A DNA stretch of 44,091 nucleotides from positions 1-44,091 of the forward strand of contig DASRFK010000062.1 in NCBI GenBank assembly GCA_035651635.1. The letters run 5' to 3'. Below, piece after piece: positions 7,445-16,500 of the stretch; position 1 is the first letter of the stretch; each line of letters opens with the position of its first letter. Source of the stretch: JANXQE01 sp035651635 (GTDB taxonomy: Bacteria > Verrucomicrobiota > Verrucomicrobiia > Limisphaerales > UBA8199). The translations under genes were made by a program, and so were the position numbers. Below the pieces are notes generated by a model. The model had not been told where the DNA came from, did not search any database, and saw only the letters and a list, made by a program, of their open reading frames with translations.

Positions 7445-9448
7445 TTAGTTCGCCAGAACGCCTTCGATCTCACTGAAGATCTGGTTGTCCTCAAAGAGGT
7501 GTTGCCTGATGGAGCCTGACGGACAGGAGGCCACACAGGTGCCGCAACCCTTGCACAAAGCCTCGTTGATGCAGGCTTTCTGTGTAGCCTGGTCCAGCGA
7601 GATCGCGGTGTAAGGACACAATGAAAGACAGGACTTACAACCAGAACAGGCTTCCTCAAGGACATACGCCGTGTTCGGCTCTTGTTCGATGTAGCCTTTG
7701 TCGATCAGGGCCATGGCTTCCGCAGCGGCGGCTCCCGCCTGGGCGATGCTGTCGGGAATGTCTTTTGGACCCTGGCAACAGCCGGCAATGAAGACGCCGT
7801 CGGTGAAAGTGCTCACCGGAGCCAGCTTGGGGTGTTTCTCAAGAAACCAGCCTTCGGACCCGCAGCTCATGTTGAAAAGGCGCCGAACCTCCTGAGCATC
7901 GGACTGTGGTTCCATCCCGACCGCCAGGACAATCATGTCAACCGGGATGCGACGAACAAATCCAGCCAGCGTGTCTTCGACACGAATCACCAGCTTTCCC
8001 TCTTCTTCCGGCGCGAGGGCCCAATCGGTTACTTCGGCGACACGACCGCGGACAAAGCGAATCCCTTCTCGCAGCGATTTATCATAGAACTCTTCACACC
8101 CCTTTCCCGGGGCGCGGATGTCCATATAGAAGATGGTGACATCGGCATCGGTATGTTCGCGGAAGAGCTGCGCCAGCTTCATTGAATGCATGCAGCAGGT
8201 GCGCGAGCACCACCGGTTGGTCTTTAAATCGCGCGAGCCGACGCACAGGATAAAGCCCGCGGTTTTGGGTTTGCTGCCGTCGCGCAAAATGATCTCTCCG
8301 CCGGTTGGGCCGGAGCTGGTCACCAGGCGTTCGAGTTCCAGAGAGGTAAGGACATTTGGATAAAGGCCGTAGCCGTATTGAGGAATGCGCTTGGCGTCGA
8401 ACAACTTGAAACCTGTGGCCAGAATAATATTTCCGACTTTAATTTCGACGAGTTGCTCTTTCTGCGAAAAATCAATAGCCCGTCGGTCCGCACAGGCTTC
8501 GAGGCAGGTTTTCTTGCATTTGCCCGTCTTGACCTGCAGACAGCGCTCGGGATCGATCACCACCACCTGGGGCACGGCTTGTGGGAAGGGGATGTAAATC
8601 GGTTTGCGTTTGCTCAGACCGACATTGAACTCGTCCGCAAACTTGGGTTCCTTGTAGACGCAAGACTTAATGCACTCCTGACAGCCGACGCACAAATCTT
8701 CGATTACATACCGCGGCTTGCGCCGGACCGTCACAGTATAATTGCCCACATAGCCCTCGACCTTTACTACTTCCGAGTAGGTCCAGAGGGTGATGTTTTC
8801 GTGAGACCTGACGGCGGACATTTTTGGGGTCAAAATGCAGGCGGCGCAATCCAGTGTGGGGAAGGTCTTATCGAATTTGGCCATGTGCCCGCCGATGCTC
8901 GGCTCGCGTTCAACGAGAAAAGCCTTCTTTCCGGCGTTACCCAGCGTGAGAGCGGCATGGATGCCCGCGATCCCACCGCCGACTACAAGCACATCGGGAT
9001 GGATGGGAACCTTTGTGGTTTTGAGGGAGTCGTGAAAACGGACCCGTTGGATAGCCGCGCGCGCCAGCGCTTTGGCTTTGGCGGTCGCGGCCACCGGATC
9101 GGTGTGCACCCAGGAATCGTGTTCCCGGATATTAACCATCTGGAAGTAAAATGGGTTCAATCCGCCCCGTTCCGTAGCGACGCGGAAAGTGTGCTCGTGC
9201 AACAGCGGCGAACAGGAAGCCACCACGATACGGTTGAGGCGGTGCTCGCGGATGTCTTGCTGGATAAGCTCCTGACCAGGATCGGAGCACATGTATTTGT
9301 AATCGCGGGAGACGACTACCCCTGGAAGTTTGGCAATGGACTGCGCCACCGCCGGGCAATCCACCACCGCACCGATATTGTGCCCACAGTGGCAGATGTA
9401 GAAACCGATGCGAATCTGATCGCCTTCAGCTAGAGAGGAAGCGCGCAT
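7445..9448 (-). CDS. hdrA: Heterodisulfide reductase subunit A-like flavoprotein
   Basis: 667 residues, a normal length for HdrA. Order: N-terminal Cys domain (FYICHCGHNIG, about residues 15-25); FAD-binding Rossmann motif VLVVGGGIAGIHAALTLG near residue 150; an inserted ferredoxin-like segment (CVGCQECIKSC, then CLQVKTGKCKKTCLEAC); a second flavin/NAD-type region with ILCVGSRD, SRTCCMHSMK and MEPQSDAQE; and two classical C-terminal [4Fe-4S] motifs, CSGCKSCLSLCP and CKGCGTCVASCP. HdrA is the proposed site of flavin-based electron bifurcation, sending electrons to HdrBC and to ferredoxin. It starts about 250 nt after hdrB, a gap holding an inverted repeat, so it may have its own promoter. Confidence 0.93.
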   Translation of the reverse strand: MRASSLAEGDQIRIGFYICHCGHNIGAVVDCPAVAQSIAKLPGVVVSRDYKYMCSDPGQELIQQDIREHRLNRIVVASCSPLLHEHTFRVATERGGLNPFYFQMVNIREHDSWVHTDPVAATAKAKALARAAIQRVRFHDSLKTTKVPIHPDVLVVGGGIAGIHAALTLGNAGKKAFLVEREPSIGGHMAKFDKTFPTLDCAACILTPKMSAVRSHENITLWTYSEVVKVEGYVGNYTVTVRRKPRYVIEDLCVGCQECIKSCVYKEPKFADEFNVGLSKRKPIYIPFPQAVPQVVVIDPERCLQVKTGKCKKTCLEACADRRAIDFSQKEQLVEIKVGNIILATGFKLFDAKRIPQYGYGLYPNVLTSLELERLVTSSGPTGGEIILRDGSKPKTAGFILCVGSRDLKTNRWCSRTCCMHSMKLAQLFREHTDADVTIFYMDIRAPGKGCEEFYDKSLREGIRFVRGRVAEVTDWALAPEEEGKLVIRVEDTLAGFVRRIPVDMIVLAVGMEPQSDAQEVRRLFNMSCGSEGWFLEKHPKLAPVSTFTDGVFIAGCCQGPKDIPDSIAQAGAAAAEAMALIDKGYIEQEPNTAYVLEEACSGCKSCLSLCPYTAISLDQATQKACINEALCKGCGTCVASCPSGSIRQHLFEDNQIFSEIEGVLAN

Positions 9449-9458
9449 GGGGTATAAA

Positions 9459-9691
9459 TCCGAAATCCGAAGCTCGAAATCCGAAACAAAGCCGAAATGC
9501 CAATAAGCAGTGACGAAAAATGAAGGCGGGTTGCATGGTTAGCCGGGTTGGATTCATTTCTTCAGCGAACACTTAGCTTGGTTCTTCCAAATCGTAGTAT
9601 TTCGGTTTGCCGTTTGCGGGCACAGGTCGGTTACTTTGTGTTTTGTCCGTTTTGAATTGGTTTTGGATTTCGAGTTTCGGATTTCGAATTC
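9459..9691. repeat. Inverted repeat with CGAAATCCGAA arms in the hdrB-hdrA gap
   Basis: The left arm at 9459-9487 contains CCGAAATCCGAAGCTCGAAA. The right arm at 9661-9691 is its approximate reverse complement (GGATTTCGAGTTTCGGATTT). About 24 of 29 positions pair by eye. About 170 bp lie between the arms, with no gene. Each arm is itself a short tandem of TCGAAATCCGAA-like units. It could be a degenerate mobile element or a structure that separates expression of hdrCB from hdrA-mvhDGA. Confidence 0.55.
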
Positions 9692-9697
9692 TATCTG

Positions 9698-10567
9698 TCA
9701 CGTGGTCACTGGTTCGGAGAGCGGGTTCATCGGGACAAAGTTTCGTTGCAGGCCCAGTTGTTTTGGTTCCAGGCCGAAGGCCAAACCCATGAGTTGGGTG
9801 AAATAGACTGTGGCGATGCGAGCCGGTCCCCAGCGCTTGGCGATTTGGTCATGATATGCGTCCAGATTGAACTGGCAGAGCGGACAGATGGTGGCGATGA
9901 CGTCCGCTCCGCGACGCACGGCTTCTTTGAGCAAAATGTAAGACATGCGCAACCCGGCTTCTGGGATAGTGCCAGTGAGACTGGCGCCGCAGCATTTTGT
10001 TTTCAGCGGGTAATGGACAATTTCGACGCCCAGCGCCGTCAGTACTTGATCCATCGTGGTCGGATTCCACGCTTCGTCGAACGTCGCATAGGGACGGACG
10101 ACCTGGCACCCGTAATACGGAGCGACCTTTAAGCCTTTTAAGGGTCGGACCACTTTCTGTTTGATCGCCTCGACCCCAATGTCGTGAAAGAGCACGTCCA
10201 GGGGATGACGGACCGAGGTAGTGCCACGGTAGGTGAGGTTTGCCGCTTTGAGGGCCCGGTGCACTCCCTCACGAATCTGAGGGAAGTCCTCGACGTTATG
10301 CTTGGCTTTATTGAGAACCAAATAACATGCGCTGCACGGCGTCAAGAGGTCTTGTGGACCTTGCTTTTCAGCAATCGCCAGGTTCCGAGCGGCCAGGACA
10401 CAAGCTTCCTGCTCATCGACCGACATGTAGGCGGTCGCGCCGCAACAATTCCAATCATCGAGTTCGAGAAGCTCCACGCCGAGGTGGCGCATGACCGGCA
10501 GGAGTGATTCCTCGTAGGCGCGGCCCAAGCCCTTCAACGAACAACCTGGGAAATAGGAGTATTTCAC
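9698..10567 (-). CDS. hdrB: Heterodisulfide reductase subunit B-like protein (two CCG domains)
   Basis: 289 residues from GTG 10567 (MKYSYFPGCSLKG after initiator conversion). An AAAGGA site lies about 6 nt upstream, and the start overlaps the hdrC stop as GTGA. Longer in-frame starts would run through hdrC and are rejected. Two cysteine-rich CCG modules are present: YFPGCSLKG ... NCCGATAY ... TPCSACY, and YYGCQVVRP ... TKCCGASLTG ... TICPLCQFN. In methanogens these bind the noncubane [4Fe-4S] clusters that reduce CoM-S-S-CoB. Bacteria normally lack these coenzymes, so the substrate is probably another disulfide or a protein thiol; this is inference. Confidence 0.92.
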   Translation of the reverse strand: MKYSYFPGCSLKGLGRAYEESLLPVMRHLGVELLELDDWNCCGATAYMSVDEQEACVLAARNLAIAEKQGPQDLLTPCSACYLVLNKAKHNVEDFPQIREGVHRALKAANLTYRGTTSVRHPLDVLFHDIGVEAIKQKVVRPLKGLKVAPYYGCQVVRPYATFDEAWNPTTMDQVLTALGVEIVHYPLKTKCCGASLTGTIPEAGLRMSYILLKEAVRRGADVIATICPLCQFNLDAYHDQIAKRWGPARIATVYFTQLMGLAFGLEPKQLGLQRNFVPMNPLSEPVTT

Positions 10568-11190
10568 AGGTGGTCCTTTCTGTTGCCGCGTCCAACAGTA
10601 GCCAGCATGGCCGCGAGCTCGGAGCGACGGCTGATGCGCTCGGGTTTGAGAACGAAGCGGCCGGTGCGGATTAATCCAAGGCCCAGACGCCAGGAACCCA
10701 GAACCGCGCGCCAGTTCGCGCGAAGGAACAATTGCATGACTAACAGAGTCTCGGTAATGCGCCCCTTGCTGAGGACCATCTTGGCAAATTCTTTGGCGAG
10801 GATGGGAATCGGCATGTGCCTGGGGTAGGCGTGTTCCTTGATCGCCCGCTGCTTCAGGGCATACATGATGTCGGTAATGCGAATTTGGCGTGGACATTCG
10901 ACCGTGCAGCTGTAGCAGGAGGCGCAAAGCCAGACGGTGTTGCTGCTCAACACTTCATTTTTAAAGTCGGCACGCACCAATGCCATCACTTGGCGAGGGG
11001 AAAAATCCATGTAGATGCTCAACGGGCAGGTTCCCGAACAGGTGCCGCACTGGATGCAGCTGGGAAGCTGATCACAGCCCGCCACGCTCATAATCTCCCT
11101 GCCGAAACCTACGACTCGGTCGGCGTCGTACTTAATTGTGCGTTTGATTTCCATCCTGAGCGATTTGCCCAGCTCTGGCTGGCCGTCCAT
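10564..11190 (-). CDS. hdrC: Heterodisulfide reductase subunit C-like protein
   Basis: About 208 residues. Two [4Fe-4S] motifs, CIQCGTCSGTCP and CASCYSCTVECP, followed by PRQIRITDIMYALK, are the signature of HdrC, which wires HdrA to HdrB. The start is uncertain: ATG 11190 and ATG 11154 (MEIKRTIKYD) are both reasonable, while an open frame back to TTG 11253 looks unlikely. None has a strong ribosome-binding site. It is the first gene of the leftward hydrogenase/Hdr cluster and is divergent from the TetR gene, with about 400 nt between them. It ends in a 4-nt overlap with hdrB. Confidence 0.9.
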   Translation of the reverse strand: MDGQPELGKSLRMEIKRTIKYDADRVVGFGREIMSVAGCDQLPSCIQCGTCSGTCPLSIYMDFSPRQVMALVRADFKNEVLSSNTVWLCASCYSCTVECPRQIRITDIMYALKQRAIKEHAYPRHMPIPILAKEFAKMVLSKGRITETLLVMQLFLRANWRAVLGSWRLGLGLIRTGRFVLKPERISRRSELAAMLATVGRGNRKDHL

Positions 11191-11573
11191 CGTGCTCGCG
11201 GATCCGGTCAACTGCACCGCACGTCTCCGAAAAGAGAACGCGATTCCAATCAAGAGGTCTCACCATGCCTTGTTGAAAGGTATACATTTTTTGTGCTTTG
11301 AAGAGTAAGATGGATTAGATTATCAAATCTACCAGAACGGCACCGCTGAATCGCTCGTCGGGCTTGGTTCCGCCGCGACAGCAATTATCTTGCGGCAAGA
11401 ACGCTGCCAAACGGGGCGATTTGCCCATGCAGGTGGGATGAAACCCCTTAAAACCGGGATGAACAGGCAGCGAGCTTACTCGGTACACTCTTTCTTTGAA
11501 ATGTTTCGGCACGCAGCCGACACTTCGATACTCAAGCCTTGACGGGCAGGCGGAGCCGCATGAAGATCATTTA
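11191..11573. other. Divergent intergenic region hdrC / tetR
   Basis: About 380 nt without a convincing gene; small frames here have no recognisable content. It must hold the leftward promoter of the hdrCB cluster and at least part of the rightward promoter for tetR. A TATAAC hexamer at 11572-11577 would place a -10 box inside the TetR palindrome, but I see no matching -35 at normal spacing. Confidence 0.4.
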
Positions 11574-11589
11574 TAACGAACGTTCGTTA
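11574..11589. promoter_or_regulatory. Perfect 16-bp palindrome, probable TetR operator
   Basis: TAACGAACGTTCGTTA is an exact inverted repeat, ending 2 nt before the ATG of the TetR-family gene at 11592. Palindromes with GAACGTTC-type cores are common TetR operators. Its position over the leader suggests that the regulator represses its own transcription and, with it, the downstream efflux genes. Confidence 0.75.
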
Positions 11590-11591
11590 AT

Positions 11592-12260
11592 ATGACTAAA
11601 AGAGCGAAGGAGAGCCAAGAAACCAAAATCTTGGATGCGGCCGAGACTGCCTTCGCCGATGACGGATATAACGGGGCTTCGATGCGGGACATCGTCCGTT
11701 TGGCCGGCGTTAATTTAGCCATGGTCTACTACCATTTTGGCTCCAAGAACGGGCTGATGGAAGCCGTGCTCAAGCGGCGGTTCGGTCCGCTGCGCCGGGA
11801 ACATCTCGAAGTTCTGCACCAATTCGAACACGACGCCAAAGGCCGTCCATTGCCGGTGGAAAAGGTACTAGAGGCGATGCTGTTGCCGCCGTTACGGTTG
11901 TTGGCCGCCCCGGCGGCCAAACGGCAAGCTGTCACGCGGCTTATGGGCCGGATGGTCACCGAGCCGGACGCTCAAACGCAGAAAATCCTGCGTCAGCAGC
12001 GTTCAGAGGTGCGGGCGGCTTTTCTCAAGGCCCTACGGACGAGTCTGCCCAATGCCCTGGCAGCCGACCTGCAGTGGCGTATGGAATTCGTTTGGGGAGC
12101 ACTGGCGTTCATCCTCTGCAATCCCCGCGCGATTGAAGTTGAGACGCGGGGAGCTTGCGACCCAGTCGATGCCAGCAAGGTGCTGGCAGAAATGGTCGAC
12201 TTTTTCTCGGCGGGGTTTCGTGCGGCAGCCAGCCGCAGGAAAGTAGCGACCAAATTATAG
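11592..12260 (+). CDS. TetR/AcrR-family transcriptional regulator
   Basis: 222 residues. The N-terminal helix-turn-helix is typical: ILDAAETAFADDGYNGASMR, then DIVRLAGVNLAMVYYHFGSK at about residues 33-52. The C-terminal ligand domain is helical and carries LPNALAADLQWRMEFVWGAL, a pattern seen in TetR C-terminal domains of the CecR-like/TetR_C_30 sort. No Shine-Dalgarno sequence fits between the palindrome and the ATG, so the mRNA may be nearly leaderless. The gene lies directly before and in line with an RND efflux operon, whose expression it most likely controls in response to a toxic small molecule. Confidence 0.92.
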   Translation: MTKRAKESQETKILDAAETAFADDGYNGASMRDIVRLAGVNLAMVYYHFGSKNGLMEAVLKRRFGPLRREHLEVLHQFEHDAKGRPLPVEKVLEAMLLPPLRLLAAPAAKRQAVTRLMGRMVTEPDAQTQKILRQQRSEVRAAFLKALRTSLPNALAADLQWRMEFVWGALAFILCNPRAIEVETRGACDPVDASKVLAEMVDFFSAGFRAAASRRKVATKL

Positions 12261-12383
12261 CATCAAATGAACGCTGAGCCTTCCAAATCCATTCCTGGCG
12301 AGCGGTTGAACCGATGCCACGCGAAAATGTTGCTTTGCCAGGTGGATTGTTTCCGAGCGGCGGAGTCGGTGAGCGTAAGCCTG

Positions 12384-13559
12384 ATGCGGCATTTCCAGCG
12401 GTGGACACTAGTGCCGGTGTGCCTCTGTTTTTTCATTTTTTGCGGCTGCGAAAAGAAAAATGCCAAACCGCCTCCGCCACCGGAAGTTCGGGTGCTCACG
12501 GTATCCCCGACGAATGTTCCGGTTTTCGAGGAGTGGATTGGCACACTCGACGGTTTCATCAACGCGCAAATCCGCGCGCAAGTGACGGGCTATTTGTTAA
12601 CGCAAAATTATGTGGAGGGAACCCAGGTTAAAAAAGGCGACCTCCTGTTTCAAATTGACCCGCGGCCGTTTCAAGCGGCGTTGGACCAGGCGGAGGCAAA
12701 GCTCACCCAGGACAAGGCTCAATTGGACAAGACCGAATTGGACGTCAAGCGCTACACGCCACTGGCCAAGGAGCAGGCGATTAGCCAGGAGCAGTTGGAT
12801 AACGCCAGGCAGGCAAACCTGGCAGCCGAGGCGCAGGTTAAGGCGGACGAAGCGGCCATACAAACGGCGCAATTGAATCTTGGTTTCACCCGAATCACAT
12901 CACCTATCGACGGCCTGGCGGGAGTCGCGCTCGGTCAGACCGGTGATCTGGTCGGCCCGTCCGGCAGCGTCTTGACAACGGTTTCAACCATCAATCCGAT
13001 CAAAGTCTATTTTCAAGCCAGCGAGCAGTCGTTTCTTACTTTCTGGCGACGTTTCGCGGCGGATCCGGAAAAATCGCGCAATGAATCGCCTTTGGAACTG
13101 ATTCTTTCGGAGGGCACGATTTATCCGGAAAAGGGAAAATTCTTTATGGCCGATCGTCAGGTTAATCCCACCACCGGCACGCTGCAGATCGCCGGCCTTT
13201 TTCCCAATCCGGATTTCATCCTGCGCCCCGGCCAATACGGGCGGGTGCGCGCGCAGACGCAAACCAAAACCAATGCACTGGTAGTGCCGCAGCGCGCGGT
13301 GGCTCAATTGCAGGGAACCTACCAGGTTATCGTCGTTGATGATCAAAACAAGGCGCACATTCAATCCGTGAAAGTCGGCGAGCGAACCGGCTCGAATTGG
13401 GTTATCGAGACCGGTCTCAAGCCCGGCGACCGCGTGGTGGTGGAGGGGCTCCAAAAAGCCAACAAAGAAGGCGCCGTCGTGAATCCCAGCCCATTCACGG
13501 ATCAAAACACACCATCTGCAATCGCCATGGAACCAAGCGCAAAGGGGCAACGGCCTTAA
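12384..13559 (+). CDS. RND efflux periplasmic adaptor (membrane fusion protein, AcrA/MexA type)
   Basis: 391 residues from ATG 12384. This start gives a lipoprotein-like signal (RHFQRWTLVPVCLCFFIFCG) with the likely lipidated Cys at residue 22. The frame is open back to ATG 12267, which would add 39 residues without homology. Domains in order: barrel-sandwich/lipoyl half (ARVTGYLL-like AQVTGYLLTQNYVEGTQVKK), a helical hairpin rich in Ala/Gln/Glu (QAEAKLTQDKAQLDKTELDV), the second lipoyl half (FTRITSPIDGLAGVALGQTG), beta-barrel and membrane-proximal domains (LVVPQRAVAQLQGTYQVIVV). It bridges the inner-membrane pump and the outer-membrane channel. It is followed by the pump gene after 6 nt. Confidence 0.93.
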   Translation: MRHFQRWTLVPVCLCFFIFCGCEKKNAKPPPPPEVRVLTVSPTNVPVFEEWIGTLDGFINAQIRAQVTGYLLTQNYVEGTQVKKGDLLFQIDPRPFQAALDQAEAKLTQDKAQLDKTELDVKRYTPLAKEQAISQEQLDNARQANLAAEAQVKADEAAIQTAQLNLGFTRITSPIDGLAGVALGQTGDLVGPSGSVLTTVSTINPIKVYFQASEQSFLTFWRRFAADPEKSRNESPLELILSEGTIYPEKGKFFMADRQVNPTTGTLQIAGLFPNPDFILRPGQYGRVRAQTQTKTNALVVPQRAVAQLQGTYQVIVVDDQNKAHIQSVKVGERTGSNWVIETGLKPGDRVVVEGLQKANKEGAVVNPSPFTDQNTPSAIAMEPSAKGQRP

Positions 13560-13565
13560 TCCCGC

Positions 13566-16500
13566 ATGTATCGCTTTTTCATCAACCGGCCAATCGTGGC
13601 GATGGTGATCGCTATTCTGATCGTCATTATCGGTGCGGTTTCGATGCTCAATCTGCCCGTGGCGCAGTTCCCACAAATCGTCCCGCCGGAAATCCGTATC
13701 CAAACGACCTTCGTCGGCGGGGACGCGCAAACGGTTGCGCAATCCATTGCCACGCCGATTGAGGAACAAATGGCTGGGGTGGATAACATGAACTACATGT
13801 ATTCCATCAGCGCCAACAACGGAGTGATGCGAATGGGGGTAAATTTTGACGTCAAGACCGACCCCAACGTCGACCAGGTGCTGGCTCAGCTGCGCGAAAA
13901 CCAGGCCGAACCACAATTGCCGCAAGACGTCCGCAGTCTGGGCATCTCGCTGTTAAAATCGCCGACCACTCCCATGCTGCTTGTCGCGCTGGTGTCTCCG
14001 AAGGGGACCCATGACGCTACCTTTCTGGCCAATTACGCTTACATCAACCTGGTGGACCAAATCACCCAGTTGAAAGGCATTTCCAACGTGGGCGTATTCG
14101 GGGCCGGACAATACGCGATGCGTTTTTGGGTCAAACCGGACCAACTCGCGAAGCTCGATATCACGGTCAACGATATTGTTTCCGCGATTAACGCGCAGAA
14201 CACTGTCAATCCAGCCGGGCTGGTTGGGGGCCCTCCCACTCCGAAAGGCCAGGAATTCACCTACGCCATCACCGCGCAGAGCCGGCTCGTGACCGAAGAG
14301 GAGTTCCGGGACATTGTGGTTCGCGAGAACCCCGACGGCTCGATCGTGCGGTTGGGGGACGTCGCGCGGGTGGAGTTGGGGGCGCAACTCTATAACATCG
14401 TCGGCAAGTTGAACAGCCGGCCGGCCGCGGTGATGGCGATTTATCAACTGCCGGGCTCCAATGCGCTGGAGGACGCCGAGGCAGTCAAAGGGCTGATGGC
14501 GCGGCTCAAGACACGGTTCCCTCCGGATTTGGATTTCGCTATTTCGCTCGACACGACCCAGGCCGTGTCGGAAGGCACGCGCGAAATCCTGTGGACGCTG
14601 GGCATCGCCCTGGTTTTGGTCGCGATCGTGGTGTTCGTTTTTTTGCAAGGCTGGCGCGCGTCGTTGATCCCGTTGGTGGCAGTTCCGGTTTCGCTGATTG
14701 GAACATTCGCGTTTTTCCCGATTTTCGGTTTTTCCATTAACACGCTTTCGCTGTTCGGCCTTGTGCTGGCCATCGGGTTGGTGGTCGACGATGCCATCGT
14801 GGTCGTCGAGGCCACGGAACGACACATCGAAGAGGGACTGTCTCCGAAGGACGCGGCACTCAAGGCAATGCACGAAGTCGCCGGACCGGTCGTAGCGCTG
14901 GCGCTGATCCTCGCGGCGGTGTTTGTTCCGACCATATTCATCGCCGGCATTACCGGGCGGCTTTACCAGCAATTTGCTCTCACGATTGTGATCTCGGTGA
15001 TTCTGTCCGCGTTCTGTGCGCTCTCCTTGAGTCCCGCACTAGCCGCAAAATTATTGCGGCCCAGAACCACAGCGTCGCCCGGACCGCTGCAAGGGTTTTA
15101 CAACTGGTTTAACCGAGGGTTTGACCGATCGCGGAAACGCTATCTCAAAATCAGCGCCGGGCTCATCCGCAAGAGCGCTTTTTCACTGATGATGCTGGGC
15201 ATCATCGCGGTTGTCGCGGTCGTAATGGGCGCGCGACTGCCTTCTTCATTTTTGCCGGAAGAGGACCAGGGTTATGCCTTCATCATCGCGCAGCTTCCTT
15301 ATGCGGCTTCCCTCGAACGAACCGACGCGGTTTGTACGCGCATCGAGGACGTTCTGAAAAAAACTCCCGGCGTGCAGTACTACACGACCGTCGAGGGTTT
15401 CAGCTTATTGAGCCAGGTGCAGGCTACTTACAACGCCTTCTTTTTCGCGACACTCAAACCGTGGAGCGAACGCAAAAAGCCGCAGGAGCAATACACCGCG
15501 ATTCGAGAGCACTTGAACAGAGAATTGGCCAAATTACCCGAGGCGACGGCGTTCGCGTTTTCGCCACCATCCATTCCCGGCATCGGCACTTCAGGCGGAT
15601 TCACGTTCATTCTGGAAGACCGGTCCGGCCGGCAGGATCCGGCTTTCCTCACCGAAAACCTCAACCGGTTCATGGAAGCCGCGCGAAAACGCCCTGAAAT
15701 CTCCGGTGTGAGCACGACGCATTTGCCGGATGTGCCGCAAGTGTTTGTCAAAGTGGATCGCAATAAGGTCTTGAAACTGGGAGTGCCGCTCAATGATGTC
15801 TATCGGACCCTGCAGACATTCATGGGCGGGAATTTTGTAAATTATTTCAACCGGTTCGGCCGTCAATGGCAGGTCTATATCGAAGCCGAGGACAGTTATC
15901 GAACTCGCGCGGAAAATGTTGGCCTTTTTTATGTGCGAAATAATCAGGGTCAGAGTGTTCCCCTCTCCGCCTTCACGGAAGTGCAATATCGTACCGGCCC
16001 GGAATTTGTGATGCACTACAACGAGTATCCCTGTGCGCAGATTAATGGTTCAGCCGCCGCCGGGTATAGCGCCAGCCAGGCCACCAAAGCCCTGGAAGAG
16101 GTCTATGCGCAAACCATGCCCGGGGAAATGGGCTTTGATTATCTGGGAATGTCCTTTCAAGAAAAGAAGGCAGCCGAAGGTGTTTCGCCCGCGCTCATCT
16201 TCAGCCTCTCTATCCTGTGCGTGTTTCTGATCCTGGCCGCACAATTTGAAAGCTGGTCGCTACCGGTAAGCGTTCTGTTGGGCACGCCGACCGCAATCCT
16301 GGGCGCGTTTCTCGCGCTGAATGCCCGCGGATTTCAAAACAATGTCTACGCGCAGATTGGCCTGATCATGTTGATCGGTCTGGCCGCAAAAAACGCCATC
16401 CTGATTATCGCGTTTGCCAAAATGGAGTACGAGCGGGGGCGCCCCATCGAGGAGGCTGCGATGGCCGGGGCGCAAATCCGGTTGCGCCCGATTCTGATGA

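Noticed and set aside
7396..7665. N-terminal extension of MvhD
   Set aside because: It lies within the hdrA coding region and has no family similarity; MNATTATW at 7395 is the natural start.
8378..9433. 351-codon forward frame opposite hdrA
   Set aside because: No motifs, and fully opposite to a well-supported HdrA.
9698..10927. A 409-residue form of HdrB
   Set aside because: The first 120 residues run through hdrC in another frame; the GTG at 10567 has a ribosome-binding site and gives the standard length.
11254..11310. Sigma70-like promoter near TATACATTTTTTG
   Set aside because: TATA-like hexamers occur but no -35 box at acceptable spacing in either direction.
12267..12383. Longer N-terminus for the efflux adaptor
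   Set aside because: The extra 39 residues lack homology and would place the lipoprotein signal far from the N-terminus.
13953..14972. Long reverse-strand frame inside the RND pump gene
   Set aside because: It is composed of Arg/His/Gln-rich low-information sequence, typical of the antisense of a GC-rich membrane gene; the pump on the other strand is complete.
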